DNA from: Geobacteraceae bacterium
GTDB lineage: Bacteria; Desulfobacterota; Desulfuromonadia; Geobacterales; Geobacteraceae
Assembly: GCA_024281055.1 (NCBI GenBank)
Contig: JAMXLF010000033.1
Span: 62,001 to 126,000, forward strand
Length of the DNA: 64,000 nucleotides
Direction of reading: 5' to 3'
Shown: one piece after another, positions 1 through 8,428 of the stretch
Layout: every line of letters starts with the position of its first letter
Position numbering within the stretch: the stretch's first letter is position 1
Notes under the pieces: model-generated
Seen by the model: only the letters and a program-made list of their open reading frames with translations
Database searches by the model: none
Told to the model about the DNA's origin: nothing
Translations under genes and position numbers: made by a program

Positions 1-26
1 CTCATTTTCGAGCCATGCGTTTTCAT
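1..26 (-). CDS. 5' end of an unidentified gene leaving the window
   Basis: A start codon at 26-24 on the minus strand has a strong purine-rich ribosome binding site (GAGGGAGGG, about 7 bases upstream). It opens a frame reading MKTHGSKM before the window ends. Eight residues are too few to name a function. The frame is called because of the good binding site and its position divergent from the next gene. Confidence 0.45.
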
Positions 27-233
27 AGTTTTTCCCTCCCTCGTTGATTGTGTTGCTCAATAAAATTTTCCACCTGCATTTACAAACGGTGATCGATAAT
101 CTATGATGCTTATGGTCAATGTCATGTAAATGGCCCAGATGATAAACACTTTACAAGCACCTGTCAAGAAAGGGATTGACGGTCTTGCCGGGTATTCAGG
201 GAAAATATTATGACGCTACAGAGGTTGTCATTC
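27..233. other. divergent intergenic region
   Basis: About 200 AT-richer bases separate the minus-strand partial gene from the plus-strand lipoprotein gene, so promoters for both probably lie here. I see no convincing sigma-70 pair, terminator or repeat. Confidence 0.4.
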
Positions 234-926
234 ATGAGGATTCCTGCTGCAAAGCTCTTTCTTGCAGGAGTTCTATTTCTCGCCGGATGTGCAACGGTGC
301 CAAAGCCGCGGGAATTCATCCTTCCGGGGAAAGAGCTGGAAACCATCCAGTCTTCCGTCTCCATAACCGCCAGGACCGGAGAGAAGAGCACAGGCGGCCG
401 GGGCTACCTGGTGTATCAGCGTCCCGACCTGTTTCACCTGGTACTTCTTTCTCCTTTCGGGCAGACCGTGTTCGAGGTCTTCATGAATGGCGACCGTATC
501 ACCTGTCTCGTCCCGTCCAAAGATACCGCGTATACCGGCCTTGTATCCGAGCTTCCGGACGGCAATCCCCTGAAGAACTGGGGACTCATGCGCTGGGCAA
601 CGGAGCGCCCTCCAGGCGAAGGGCCCAAGCCCGGGGTCCGCAAATGCACAGGACCAGACGGACGTCCCGAACTGGTTACCTACGACAAGCAGGGACTGGT
701 TACTCAAAAGGAAAACGAATGGGGTGAGCGGGTCGTCTATGGCGACTACGAGGCCGTGAACGGCGTGGCGCTTCCCAAGACCGTGGAACTTGACGACCAG
801 CGCGGGGACACAATTCGGATCATGTTCGACGAACCGGAGGTCAACCAGTCAGTTGACGCGGCTACCTTTGTCCCCTCCTTGAAGGGGATAACCGTCCTCC
901 CTCTGACAGCGTTCCAGGGGCTGTGA
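234..926 (+). CDS. LolB-like outer-membrane lipoprotein
   Basis: A 230-residue exported lipoprotein. Residues 1-19 form a lipoprotein signal (MRIPAAKLFLAG, then FLAGC) with the lipidated cysteine at 19. The rest is predicted beta-rich (LVYQRPDLFHLVLLSPFGQ), as in the LolB/DUF4292 fold that receives lipoproteins at the outer membrane. The start at 234 is preferred because it leaves a tidy signal peptide; an upstream ATG at 210 adds eight residues and has its own AGGGA site. It converges on the PagL-like gene with a 14-base gap. The lipoprotein call is firm; the LolB role is an inference from fold-like pattern and length. Confidence 0.7.
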   Translation: MRIPAAKLFLAGVLFLAGCATVPKPREFILPGKELETIQSSVSITARTGEKSTGGRGYLVYQRPDLFHLVLLSPFGQTVFEVFMNGDRITCLVPSKDTAYTGLVSELPDGNPLKNWGLMRWATERPPGEGPKPGVRKCTGPDGRPELVTYDKQGLVTQKENEWGERVVYGDYEAVNGVALPKTVELDDQRGDTIRIMFDEPEVNQSVDAATFVPSLKGITVLPLTAFQGL

Positions 927-940
927 ACATAAACCATCAT

Positions 941-1558
941 CTAGCGGAAGAACGAAACCCCGATGAGAAACTTGCTGGAATTGAGGGCTTCGTTGGGTTG
1001 GGCGATATTGGCGTTGGAGACGTGATGATAGCGGTATTCGGCCAGGAGCGCCGTGTCCTTGCGCAGGAGGTACTGGATGCCGGTCCCCCCCTGGTAGTTG
1101 AAATCGAGACGACTCCCCATCTTCGGAAGCCCCAGGTCGACGTAGAGGACGCCGCCGCCGCCGAAGACGTAGGGAAAGAGCTGACGCCGGGCGAGGGCGG
1201 TGAACTTGTAACTCCCCAGAAGATAAGCGCCGGTCATGATCCGGCCGTCGTGGTCCACCGCCACGTGGAGCGGAAGCTCCACAAAGACCTCGTGGCGCCC
1301 CTGGTACCAGGAACCTTTACCCAATTCGTCCGACAGGAACCGGCCGAAGCGGAGGATGGCGTCGAAGGTCTGCACCTGGTTGTCGGTGGAGCCGATTCCC
1401 TCATGGGTGATGCCGTACCCGGTGAGAAAGGCGAATTCTCCGATGGCGGTGGCCACTGGTTGAGGCTCCGCGTCTGCACCGCGGGTGGGGGAAGGGGCGG
1501 CGAAGGCTAAAATCGCTGCGCCGAGAAAAACCGCTAAGATGCGGGTAAGGTAGGCCAC
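941..1558 (-). CDS. pagL: PagL-type lipid A 3-O-deacylase
   Basis: A 205-residue outer-membrane beta-barrel esterase that removes the 3-O-linked acyl chain of lipid A. A signal peptide covers about residues 1-26. The C-terminal strand carries the PagL hallmark His-x-Ser within YHHVSNANIAQPN (candidate catalytic His179, Ser181) and a nearby acidic residue (Glu190). The protein ends in Phe-Phe-Arg, not far from a barrel sorting signal. The GTG at 1558 was chosen because AGAAGGG lies just upstream and the signal peptide begins there; an ATG at 1666 would add 36 unrelated residues. It stands alone, convergent with the lipoprotein gene. Confidence 0.82.
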   Translation of the reverse strand: MAYLTRILAVFLGAAILAFAAPSPTRGADAEPQPVATAIGEFAFLTGYGITHEGIGSTDNQVQTFDAILRFGRFLSDELGKGSWYQGRHEVFVELPLHVAVDHDGRIMTGAYLLGSYKFTALARRQLFPYVFGGGGVLYVDLGLPKMGSRLDFNYQGGTGIQYLLRKDTALLAEYRYHHVSNANIAQPNEALNSSKFLIGVSFFR

Positions 1559-1771
1559 AATCCCTTCTCTTTCTTGATCTTGTCGATCAGCCGCTGCTTC
1601 AGATCGCACTATAGCTTTTTTGCCGCGAATGTCAAGGCGGAATGCAGAATGCCTCCCGCAGGACAAATGCTCTCAATGCCGGAAACCGCGGATTATCTTT
1701 TTCGACTGACTACTGAAACCGCTTGCCTGTTGAGCAATATTTCGCTAATCTGAGGCAGGTACGTATGAAGG

Positions 1772-2494
1772 GTGAAAGCGATGGCAGGATTCACCAAAAG
1801 AATGTGTTCGGGCACTGCCAAACAGTTCGGCAATGCAGCGCGGTACGGGCTTTTCCGGAGAAACCGGCGTGTCATGACAGGTTGCGGTGTCCTGGTAGTT
1901 GCTCTCATGGTATCGCTTCCCCTGCACAGCTGGGGACGGACGGCACCGCGTCTCTCGCCCCTGCCGCGGGACGCCGTCGTCCTGGCGTTCGGCGACAGCC
2001 TTACCTACGGTATCGGGGCGGTTTACGGGGAAAGTTATCCTGCAGTCCTGGAAAAGCTGATCGGAAGGAAGGTCGTTTCGGCTGGCATGCCGGGAGAATT
2101 GACCGCATCCGGCTTGAGACGGCTGCCGCAGGTGCTCGACAAGGTAAATCCGCGCCTGGTGATTCTGTGTCACGGCTGCAATGACCTGATTCACGGGATT
2201 GACGAACGGCAGGTGGCCAACAATCTTCGCGCCATGATCATGATGGCCCAGGAGCACGGCGCAGAGGTCGTTCTTATCGGTGTGCCGCGATTTCAGCAAC
2301 GGGTGCTCAATCCGCCCCCGCGGCTCTACCGGAGCGTGGCCGGAGAATTCGGCATCCCTTACACCGGCGATGCGCTTCAGGTCATACTTGCAAACCGTTC
2401 CTTCCGCGCCGACGCCGTTCATCCCAATGGCGACGGTTATCGCCGGCTTGCGGAAACGCTCGCCCACCTCCTGCGCATGTCCGGGGCGATCTGA
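1772..2494 (+). CDS. GDSL-family (TesA-like) esterase/lipase
   Basis: An SGNH hydrolase of about 240 residues, probably membrane-anchored or periplasmic. After a basic N-terminus and a hydrophobic stretch (VLVVALMVSLPL) come block I FGDSLTYG with the nucleophile Ser, block II glycine in SAGMPGE, block III HGCND, and block V DAVHPNGDGY with the Asp/His pair, so the active site is complete. It resembles TesA-type arylesterase/lysophospholipase; the substrate is unknown. The start is uncertain: GTG 1772 or ATG 1781, the latter having AAGGGTG eight bases upstream. A terminator follows at 2537. Confidence 0.85.
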   Translation: MKAMAGFTKRMCSGTAKQFGNAARYGLFRRNRRVMTGCGVLVVALMVSLPLHSWGRTAPRLSPLPRDAVVLAFGDSLTYGIGAVYGESYPAVLEKLIGRKVVSAGMPGELTASGLRRLPQVLDKVNPRLVILCHGCNDLIHGIDERQVANNLRAMIMMAQEHGAEVVLIGVPRFQQRVLNPPPRLYRSVAGEFGIPYTGDALQVILANRSFRADAVHPNGDGYRRLAETLAHLLRMSGAI

Positions 2495-2536
2495 CATCTT
2501 CGGGACGCAGGCGGAATGGCTACGGGTGATCTCGAC

Positions 2537-2567
2537 CCCAGGGACGCAAAGGCGCCTGGGTTTTTTT
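2537..2567 (+). terminator. Rho-independent terminator after the GDSL gene
   Basis: The arms CCCAGG (2537-2542) and CCTGGG (2555-2560) form a hairpin followed directly by seven Ts, 43 bases after the esterase stop codon and just before yacG. Confidence 0.75.
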
Positions 2568-2576
2568 GTGTGAACC

Positions 2577-2768
2577 ATGGTAACGACTCGACTGAAAACA
2601 TTCAAGTGTCCCCAGTGCGGCAAGGAAACAGCGTGGGAAGGCAATCCCTGCCGCCCCTTCTGCTCCGAGCGGTGTCGCCTCATCGATCTGGGCGCCTGGT
2701 CCGGCGAAGAGTACCGTATTCCCGGGGAGAAAAAGCCGTCAGACGATACACCGGAAAACGGGGAATAG
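2577..2768 (+). CDS. yacG: YacG-family zinc protein (DNA gyrase inhibitor)
   Basis: A 63-residue zinc-ribbon protein. In E. coli YacG binds GyrB and inhibits gyrase. The family pattern is intact: CPQCGKE near residues 11-17, then [16 protein letters not shown] with the second Cys pair (FCSERC) and the conserved LIDLG-W. The tail after residue 45 is acidic and low-complexity, as usual. It sits 52 bases upstream of gltX in the same direction and could share a transcript, although a terminator precedes it. Confidence 0.9.
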   Translation: MVTTRLKTFKCPQCGKETAWEGNPCRPFCSERCRLIDLGAWSGEEYRIPGEKKPSDDTPENGE

Positions 2769-2820
2769 AGGCGGTTTTACCCGTCCTGAGCCCTAGTCCC
2801 TCAAGAAAAAGGAGTAAACG

Positions 2821-4221
2821 ATGTCCGAAGTCCGTCTTCGTTTCGCCCCGAGCCCTACCGGCTACCTGCACATCGGCGGTGCCCGCACCGCTCTGTTCAA
2901 CTGGCTCCTTTCCCGGAAGGAAAAGGGGACGTTCATCCTCCGCATCGAGGATACCGACGTGGCCCGCTCCACCCAGGAATCGGTGGACGCCATCCTCGAG
3001 GGGATGACCTGGCTCGGCCTTGACTGGGACGAGGGGCCCTTCTACCAGTCAGAAAGCTTCCCCCTCTACAAGGAATTCGTGCAGAAGCTGCTGAACGAAG
3101 GGAAGGCCTACAAGTGCTACTGCACCCCCGAGGAACTTGAGGCGAAGCGGGAGCTGGCCATGCGGGAGGGTCGCAAGCCCAAGTACGACGGCACCTGTCG
3201 TAACCGCACCGAAGATATCCCCGGGAAACCCTTCGCGGTCCGTTTTCGTGCCCCCCAGACCGGGGAGACCGCCTTCCACGACCTGATCAAGGGGCCGATC
3301 TCCTTCGCCAATGAGGAGTTGGACGACCTTATCATCCAGCGCAGCGATGGTACTCCCACCTACAACTTCACCGTGGTCATCGATGACGCCACCATGGGGA
3401 TTACCACGGTCATCCGCGGCGATGACCATGTCAACAACACGCCTCGCCAGATCATGCTCTACGAGGCACTCGGCTACCCGGTGCCGAAATTCGCCCACGT
3501 GCCGATGATTCTCGGTGCTGACAAGACCCGGCTTTCCAAGCGCCACGGCGCCACGAGCGTCATGGCCTACCGCGATATGGGTTTTCTCCCGGAAGCCATG
3601 GTGAACTACTTGGTCAGACTCGGCTGGAGTCACGGCGATGACGAGATTTTCTCCCGCGAGGAGCTGATCGAAAAGTTCTCCATCGAGGCGGTCGGCCGCT
3701 CCGCCGGGGTCTTCAACCCGGACAAGCTCCTCTGGCTGAACCATCATTACATAATGAACGGCGACCCACAGCGACTTGCAGAGCTTCTTGTTCCTTTCCT
3801 CCAGGAGAGGGGTATCGACCCGGGCAAAGGTCCTGATCGTGTTGCCGCGGTGAAGACGCTTCAGGAGCGCTCCAAGACCATGGTGGAGATGGCCGATGGG
3901 GCGGCATTCTACTACCGCTCCGAGTTCGCCTACGACGAGGAAGCGGCGGCCAAGTTCCTCAAACCCGAGGTTGTCCCCCTCTATAAGGCGCTTCTCGCCA
4001 AGCTGGACGGCCTGCCGGACTTCGGCCACGACGCTATCGAGGCGGCGTTCAAGGAGTTCTGCGCGGAGCAGGGAATCAAGATGGGGCAGATCGGCCCGCC
4101 GGTACGGGTAGCCCTCTGCGGCGGGACAACCTCCCCGTCGATCTACGAGGTGCTGGAGGTACTCGGCCGGGACGAGACGCGACGCCGGATCGAGCGGACA
4201 ATCGCCTTCGTCGCGAAGTGA
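2821..4221 (+). CDS. gltX: glutamyl-tRNA synthetase
   Basis: A class I aminoacyl-tRNA synthetase of 466 residues, the normal length, charging tRNA-Glu. The nucleotide-binding HIGH motif appears as HIGG at residues 17-20 in [14 protein letters not shown]. The KMSKS-type loop is RLSKRHG near residue 238. The GDDHVNN substrate region and the C-terminal anticodon-binding helices are present. AAGGAG lies about 7 bases before the ATG. A second GluRS-like gene at 56236 is the shorter tRNA-modifying paralogue, so this is the genuine synthetase. A strong terminator follows. Confidence 0.97.
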   Translation: MSEVRLRFAPSPTGYLHIGGARTALFNWLLSRKEKGTFILRIEDTDVARSTQESVDAILEGMTWLGLDWDEGPFYQSESFPLYKEFVQKLLNEGKAYKCYCTPEELEAKRELAMREGRKPKYDGTCRNRTEDIPGKPFAVRFRAPQTGETAFHDLIKGPISFANEELDDLIIQRSDGTPTYNFTVVIDDATMGITTVIRGDDHVNNTPRQIMLYEALGYPVPKFAHVPMILGADKTRLSKRHGATSVMAYRDMGFLPEAMVNYLVRLGWSHGDDEIFSREELIEKFSIEAVGRSAGVFNPDKLLWLNHHYIMNGDPQRLAELLVPFLQERGIDPGKGPDRVAAVKTLQERSKTMVEMADGAAFYYRSEFAYDEEAAAKFLKPEVVPLYKALLAKLDGLPDFGHDAIEAAFKEFCAEQGIKMGQIGPPVRVALCGGTTSPSIYEVLEVLGRDETRRRIERTIAFVAK

Positions 4222-4233
4222 TGCGGCAGAGCG

Positions 4234-4263
4234 GGCGTCCGGCGGAAACGGACGCCTTTTTTT
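4234..4263 (+). terminator. terminator after gltX
   Basis: The perfect arms GGCGTCC (4234-4240) and GGACGCC (4250-4256) are followed by seven Ts, a few bases beyond the gltX stop. Confidence 0.9.
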
Positions 4264-4300
4264 ATGATCGGTTTCGACGACGGGAAATAGGAGAATCGTG

Positions 4301-5593
4301 ATGGTCAACATGCAGGAACTGCGCATCGAAGGGATATATCAACAGCGTCAGGACGGCTATTTCATGCGGCGGATCAAGCTTCCGGCTGGAGTTCTTTCGA
4401 CGGAGCAGGCGATTGCCATCTGCGCTATCGCCGACCGGTTCGCCCGCGGACGGGTCCACCTCACCACCCGCTGCAGCATGGAGCTCCACTGGCTGCGGGA
4501 GGAGGACTTACCCCAGGTGGCCCGGGAGTTTGTGGCAGCGGGACTTACCTCCAGGGGAGCCTGTGGCGGGGCGGTGCGCGGGATTACCTGCAGCACCCAG
4601 GCCATGGCCGGATTCCCGGCGGTGGAGCGGCTGGCATGGCAGCTCCATTCCCATTTTACCGACAATCCGCGCTTCGAGAGGCTGCCGAAGAAGTTCAAGA
4701 TTGCCGTGGAAGGTGGATACGCGGGAGGGCGGCACCTCATCCAGGATGTGGGACTCGTCCTGGTTCGCCTGGACGGAGAGAAGGCGTGGTACGATGTCTG
4801 GACCGGTGGCGGACTCGGCCGGGCCCCGGTCCCCGGGTTTCTGCTGACCGAGGCGGTCCCCGCGCAGCAGATCATTCCCCTCGTTGAACGGGTGGTGCGG
4901 GTCTACGCAGCTAACACCCCGGTGGGAAAGCGACTCAAGCACTTGGTTGCGGAGGTCGGCCAGGATGGCTTCCGGCAGCTTCTCGCCGAGCAGGCGGAGG
5001 AGACGGAGGCATCGATGCCCGTACCAGCCCCGAGACGAGTTGTCGCCGCAGCCCCCGGTCGCAGGATCGAGGCACGTCCCTTTGCCGGGGAGGTGACCAC
5101 AGCAGAACTGCGGACCGTCGCCGAGACTGCTCAAGCCTTCGCCGAAGGGACGCTGATCGTGACCGCTGAGCAGAACCTCGCCCTTCACCTTGCCCATGAC
5201 GCTGATCCGGCAGATGCGGTTGCCATGCTGACCAGGGCGGGCTTTGCCGGTACAGCCCGGGAGGAACGAATGGCCTTCCGCATCTGTCCCGGAAACCATG
5301 AGTGCCGCATGGGGCTCGGACCTACTCGCGATATCGCCCGCTCCATCATGGATCGGCTGGGGCCGGCAGCGGAAAAGCTCACCTGGGCCATGTCCGGGTG
5401 TCACAATTCCTGTGCCCAGCCCCAGCTTGCCGAGGTCGGCGTGGTCATAGCCGGGCTCGACAAGGATGCGGCCGGTGAGCGCCATCCCCGCTTCGATCTG
5501 CTGCGTGGCGGTTCCGGGGAAGCCTTTGCCCAGCCGGTGGCAACGAGCCTCACCTTGGAGGAGCTCCTCGACGCTGTGGAGCGCCTCGGCTGA
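4301..5593 (+). CDS. siroheme/[4Fe-4S] nitrite/sulfite reductase family protein
   Basis: A 430-residue protein built as two ferredoxin-like half domains with a siroheme-4Fe4S module. The cluster ligands are CPGNHEC (C-x5-C) and CHNSC (C-x3-C) near residues 329-371, the arrangement of the NirA/CysI/CobG family. It is shorter than typical NirA (above 500 residues), and no partner flavoprotein is adjacent, so the substrate (nitrite, sulfite or a cobalamin precursor) is open. ATG 4301 is preferred over GTG 4298 because AGGAG at 4289-4293 is then 7 bases away. It is flanked by terminators on both sides and so is probably monocistronic. Confidence 0.8.
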   Translation: MVNMQELRIEGIYQQRQDGYFMRRIKLPAGVLSTEQAIAICAIADRFARGRVHLTTRCSMELHWLREEDLPQVAREFVAAGLTSRGACGGAVRGITCSTQAMAGFPAVERLAWQLHSHFTDNPRFERLPKKFKIAVEGGYAGGRHLIQDVGLVLVRLDGEKAWYDVWTGGGLGRAPVPGFLLTEAVPAQQIIPLVERVVRVYAANTPVGKRLKHLVAEVGQDGFRQLLAEQAEETEASMPVPAPRRVVAAAPGRRIEARPFAGEVTTAELRTVAETAQAFAEGTLIVTAEQNLALHLAHDADPADAVAMLTRAGFAGTAREERMAFRICPGNHECRMGLGPTRDIARSIMDRLGPAAEKLTWAMSGCHNSCAQPQLAEVGVVIAGLDKDAAGERHPRFDLLRGGSGEAFAQPVATSLTLEELLDAVERLG

Positions 5594-5628
5594 TCGGGCA
5601 TTTTTTACGCGGCAGGCCAACTTGACAG

Positions 5629-5669
5629 AGGCCGCTTCGGGCAGGAACATTTCCCGGAGTGGCCTTTTT
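5629..5669. terminator. bidirectional terminator between convergent genes
   Basis: Arms AGGCCGCTTCGGG (5629-5641) and CCCGGAGTGGCCT (5653-5665) pair with minor mismatches and are followed by Ts on the plus strand. The hairpin lies between the siroheme reductase gene and the convergent BioD-like gene ending at 5674. Confidence 0.6.
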
Positions 5670-5673
5670 GTCG

Positions 5674-6810
5674 TCAGGCTGCCGAAAGGGGAACGTGTCG
5701 TGACCCTTCGTGCGAACGCCAGACCAGCCGGTCGATGGCGTCGAAGTCGATGATCTGCTCGGCTGAAGAACGAATGTGCTCGATCTTCTCGGCATCCTCG
5801 GCGCTGATCTTGGCGACATGGCCGGTGACGGCGGAGAAGGCGTCGGCGGTCCGTTCGTGGATCCGGACGTAAGGGATGCCGCTTGCGTCGAGAATCTGCT
5901 GGGTCACGGCGGAAACTGGGGCGTGGCCGGAGACGACGAGTCCGGCGATCCTTGCCCTGTAGTCGGGGATGTGATAGAGCGAGGAGAGGGTGACGAGCAG
6001 CTCATCCCGGGAACCGGTGCTGACGAGCAGCGTCGAGGCGGCAAGGCCGTCGATAACCTTCTGGGAGGACGCGGCGCCGAGTTGGATGTGATGGATGATA
6101 CGGTTGCGGGCTGTCGGGTCTCCCTGTAGTGGTGCACCGAGGAGCCGGGATATGTGGTTGAGGGTCGGGTTGGCGAGGACGGGTGAGTAGTCGAAGGCAC
6201 CCATCACCGGGAGTCCGAGCGGAGTGAACGCCTTTGCCAGATAGCTGAGCGATTCATCGCGTTTCTCCGCCAGGAGACGGTTGACGAGCAGCAGCGTGGC
6301 TGGGGCACCCTCGGCGCGGTACAGGGAGAGGTTCAGAAGAACCGAGTCGATGACGTTGCCGATGCCTCCACCGCTTACCATCACCACCGGTGCATCGCAG
6401 AGTCGCGCCACCCTGGCGTTGTTCAGCCCCACCACGGAGCCAACACCGCCGTGTCCCGCCCCCTCGATGACCAGGAAGTCGTACTTGCTCTCCATCTCCC
6501 TGCAGGCTGTCAGGAGCCGATCTTCCAGTTCGGCGGTAGTCAGCGCACCGTCGAGAAAGCGTTTCGTCGAGCCGCGTCCCAGGACCACCGGCGACATATG
6601 GCAGATATCTTCCTCCAGGCCGAAGACCCGGGCCATGAGGGCGGCGTCCTTATCGACCACCGTGCCGTTGAACTCCTGGCATTTGGGACCGACAGCCTTG
6701 ATGAAGCCGACCCGCTCGTATTTCTGGCGAGCCAGGTGCACGAGGGAGAGGCTAATGGTGGTTTTTCCCGTGTTCTGGCCGGTTGCGGCAATGAATATTT
6801 TTCTGCACAT
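5674..6810 (-). CDS. BioD-like P-loop / DRTGG-domain protein
   Basis: A 378-residue protein of the COG0857 type: an N-terminal dethiobiotin-synthetase-like P-loop domain (ATGQNTGKTT, residues about 8-17; IEGAGHGGVGS in the active-site region) followed by a DRTGG domain (about 225-330). The same domains form the N-terminal regulatory part of long phosphotransacetylases, but the catalytic acetyltransferase part is absent. The function is therefore unknown, possibly a sensor. ATG 6810 has GGGAGG upstream. It is transcribed divergently from the DUF1857 gene, with a perfect palindrome in the shared promoter region. Confidence 0.75.
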   Translation of the reverse strand: MCRKIFIAATGQNTGKTTISLSLVHLARQKYERVGFIKAVGPKCQEFNGTVVDKDAALMARVFGLEEDICHMSPVVLGRGSTKRFLDGALTTAELEDRLLTACREMESKYDFLVIEGAGHGGVGSVVGLNNARVARLCDAPVVMVSGGGIGNVIDSVLLNLSLYRAEGAPATLLLVNRLLAEKRDESLSYLAKAFTPLGLPVMGAFDYSPVLANPTLNHISRLLGAPLQGDPTARNRIIHHIQLGAASSQKVIDGLAASTLLVSTGSRDELLVTLSSLYHIPDYRARIAGLVVSGHAPVSAVTQQILDASGIPYVRIHERTADAFSAVTGHVAKISAEDAEKIEHIRSSAEQIIDFDAIDRLVWRSHEGSRHVPLSAA

Positions 6811-6886
6811 GGGCGGACCTGCCTCCCGGATGCTGGCGATACTATTGATACCACTATAGACAAGCTCCGGTCGGGCGGGCAATAAT

Positions 6887-6908
6887 GTATACCGCATGTG
6901 CGGTATAC
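6887..6908. promoter_or_regulatory. perfect palindrome in a divergent promoter region (candidate operator)
   Basis: The arms GTATACCGCA (6887-6896) and TGCGGTATAC (6899-6908) are exact reverse complements around a two-base centre. The site is 77 bases upstream of the BioD/DRTGG gene and 94 bases upstream of the DUF1857 gene. A further GTATAC occurs at 6956-6961. The symmetry and position suggest a dimeric repressor site; no regulator gene is adjacent, so the protein is unknown. Confidence 0.55.
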
Positions 6909-7001
6909 GTTACATTAGCAAGGTGTCTCGCGGAAAGTAATTCAGGAAAGGGATGGTATACTTCTGGCTGGAGAGGAGAAAATTCTGCCAGGAGGTGGAC
7001 C

Positions 7002-7454
7002 ATGCTGGTCAATTCGTTCCGTACGTTGGTGCATGCCCAGTTGGATACGGTCTGGAGACTTCTCCTGGACCGCATCGAGAACCCGCAAAACTACCTGCAC
7101 GGGGTGGAGGAGGTAAGGATCGCCGAGACGTCGGCCGCCGGTATAATCCGGGAGCTGAAGTGGGAGGGGAAGAGTGTCCGTGAAAGAATCATCCCGGATG
7201 GTACCGCCTACAGCATCACGCAGGAAATCCTGGAACATCCGCTCTATACTGGCAGCACCGTTATCCGCGCCCTTCCCACCTCGGTCCAGAACCCCATGTC
7301 CCCGACCTATATCGAGGCCGATGTCCGGCTGGAGCGGAAGTCTTTCCAGCTGGAGCAGATGGTGAAGACCGAAGCGGAGATGGTTGCCGACCTTGAAAAA
7401 GAGCTTCAGGCCGTCAAGGAGAAGGCCGAAAGGCTTGAGCAGAGCGGAGCCTGA
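7002..7454 (+). CDS. DUF1857 (SRPBCC/AtaL-like) protein
   Basis: A 150-residue cytosolic protein resembling the DUF1857 branch of the SRPBCC (START/Bet v1) hydrophobic-ligand fold, with the pattern ...QLDTVWRLLLDRIENPQNY followed by alternating strands and a long C-terminal helix (EAEMVADLEKELQAVKEKAE, probably coiled coil). The ligand and role are unknown. ATG 7002 is set by the strong AGGAGGTGG site just upstream. It is divergent from the BioD/DRTGG gene. Confidence 0.7.
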   Translation: MLVNSFRTLVHAQLDTVWRLLLDRIENPQNYLHGVEEVRIAETSAAGIIRELKWEGKSVRERIIPDGTAYSITQEILEHPLYTGSTVIRALPTSVQNPMSPTYIEADVRLERKSFQLEQMVKTEAEMVADLEKELQAVKEKAERLEQSGA

Positions 7455-7472
7455 TTCCCCCTTTCAAATACG

Positions 7473-7502
7473 TTGACAGCAACCATCGTCCAGGTGTATG
7501 TA
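7473..7502 (+). promoter_or_regulatory. candidate sigma-70 promoter
   Basis: TTGACA (7473-7478) and TATGTA (7497-7502) are 18 bases apart. Transcription would start near 7509, well upstream of the CAP gene, and would first cross the terminator-like hairpin at 7575-7617. Confidence 0.45.
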
Positions 7503-7574
7503 AGACGGCGTTAATAGTTTGTACTGTTCGGGAGGGAAGATGGTAGCCGGAAACGATGCCATTGCTGTGCGCTC

Positions 7575-7617
7575 AAGCCGCCCATTGCCAGCTGTCCGCT
7601 GGGTGAGCGGCTTTTTT
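7575..7617 (+). terminator. terminator or attenuator hairpin upstream of the CAP gene
   Basis: Outer arms AAGCCGC (7575-7581) and GCGGCTT (7607-7613) enclose an inner hairpin (CCAGC / GCTGG), followed by a T-tract. It could end the DUF1857 transcript, or end a short RNA of about 110 bases that starts at the promoter at 7473. Confidence 0.65.
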
Positions 7618-7681
7618 AGTCCATGCCGGCATTTCTCGCGATACGACAAACTGACCGGCAGGACAGGGAGGACGCGCAGAG

Positions 7682-8305
7682 ATGACCTCTGCCGTGGTAA
7701 AAACGCTCTGCCTGCTCTGGATTTTGTTTACCACAACGGTCGTCTACGGTGGAGACGCCAAGCTTGCCCGGGAGGTCCTCGCTGAGGTTAATGCAGCCCG
7801 CACCGCGCCACAAGCGTACGCCGGCTTCCTGCGGACGTTCCGCCGGCAGTTCGCGGGGAAATCATTCCGCATCCCGGGCTCGCGGACCCTGGTGAATACC
7901 AACGAGGGCGTGGCCGCGGTGGATGAGGCGATCCGTTTCCTGTCGAGCCAGCGTCCGCTGCCGCCTCTGTCGTGGTCGACGGGGCTTGCAGCGGCTGCGG
8001 CCGATCTCGTCGTCGAAGAAGGGATAAGCGGTGCCGTTGGGCATGCGGGGAGACGGAGCGGTTCGCCCCGGGTGCGGATCGATCGCCATGGTGTCTGGCG
8101 GGGGCAGATCGGCGAGTGCATTTTCTATGGGCCCGGTTCGGCGCGATTCGTTGTAATGCAGCTCATCATCGACGATGGCGTGCGAGACAGGGGGCACCGC
8201 AAGAGCATCTTCAATCGTCCCTTCCGCCTGGCTGGCGCATCCTGCGGTTCTCATCCCCGTTTCGGCGGCATGTGCGTGATCGATTTTGCCGCCGGCTTCC
8301 GTTAG
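7682..8305 (+). CDS. secreted CAP/SCP-domain protein
   Basis: A 207-residue exported protein with a signal peptide (about 1-23, ending VVYGG) and one CAP domain. Family features visible are the helix with VNAARTAPQAYA, the histidine in GAVGHAGRR, GECIFYG, and the second histidine in RDRGHR with the acidic residues between, i.e. the conserved cavity ligands. CAP proteins in bacteria are secreted and often of unknown activity. It is preceded by a hairpin that may attenuate its expression, and the gene stands alone. Confidence 0.8.
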   Translation: MTSAVVKTLCLLWILFTTTVVYGGDAKLAREVLAEVNAARTAPQAYAGFLRTFRRQFAGKSFRIPGSRTLVNTNEGVAAVDEAIRFLSSQRPLPPLSWSTGLAAAAADLVVEEGISGAVGHAGRRSGSPRVRIDRHGVWRGQIGECIFYGPGSARFVVMQLIIDDGVRDRGHRKSIFNRPFRLAGASCGSHPRFGGMCVIDFAAGFR

Positions 8306-8428
8306 GGGGACTAGGTCTGTCACGGAAAGATTTATGGGGTTTGACGATGAGAATGAGAACTTAAGTAACAGGTAAGTAGATACGGTGGTAAATGTATGTG
8401 TCGATAAGGAAACGGTGAGGGGATCCAG

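Noticed and set aside
923-1510. 195-residue plus-strand frame opposite the PagL-like gene
   Set aside because: Low-complexity Gly/Val/Glu product without motifs; the minus-strand frame has the signal peptide and catalytic motif.
2541-2553. GGGACGCAAAGGC resembles the conserved GEMM riboswitch core
   Set aside because: The rest of the aptamer (AAACC block, P2, closing helix) is missing and the bases form part of the GDSL-gene terminator, so it is coincidental.
3049-4326. 425-residue open frame on the minus strand opposite gltX
   Set aside because: It mirrors the codon pattern of gltX, has no domain character, and gltX is certain; long antisense frames are normal in GC-rich genes.
4508-5650. 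380-residue minus-strand frame opposite the siroheme reductase gene
   Set aside because: No recognisable domain; the sense strand carries both cluster motifs.
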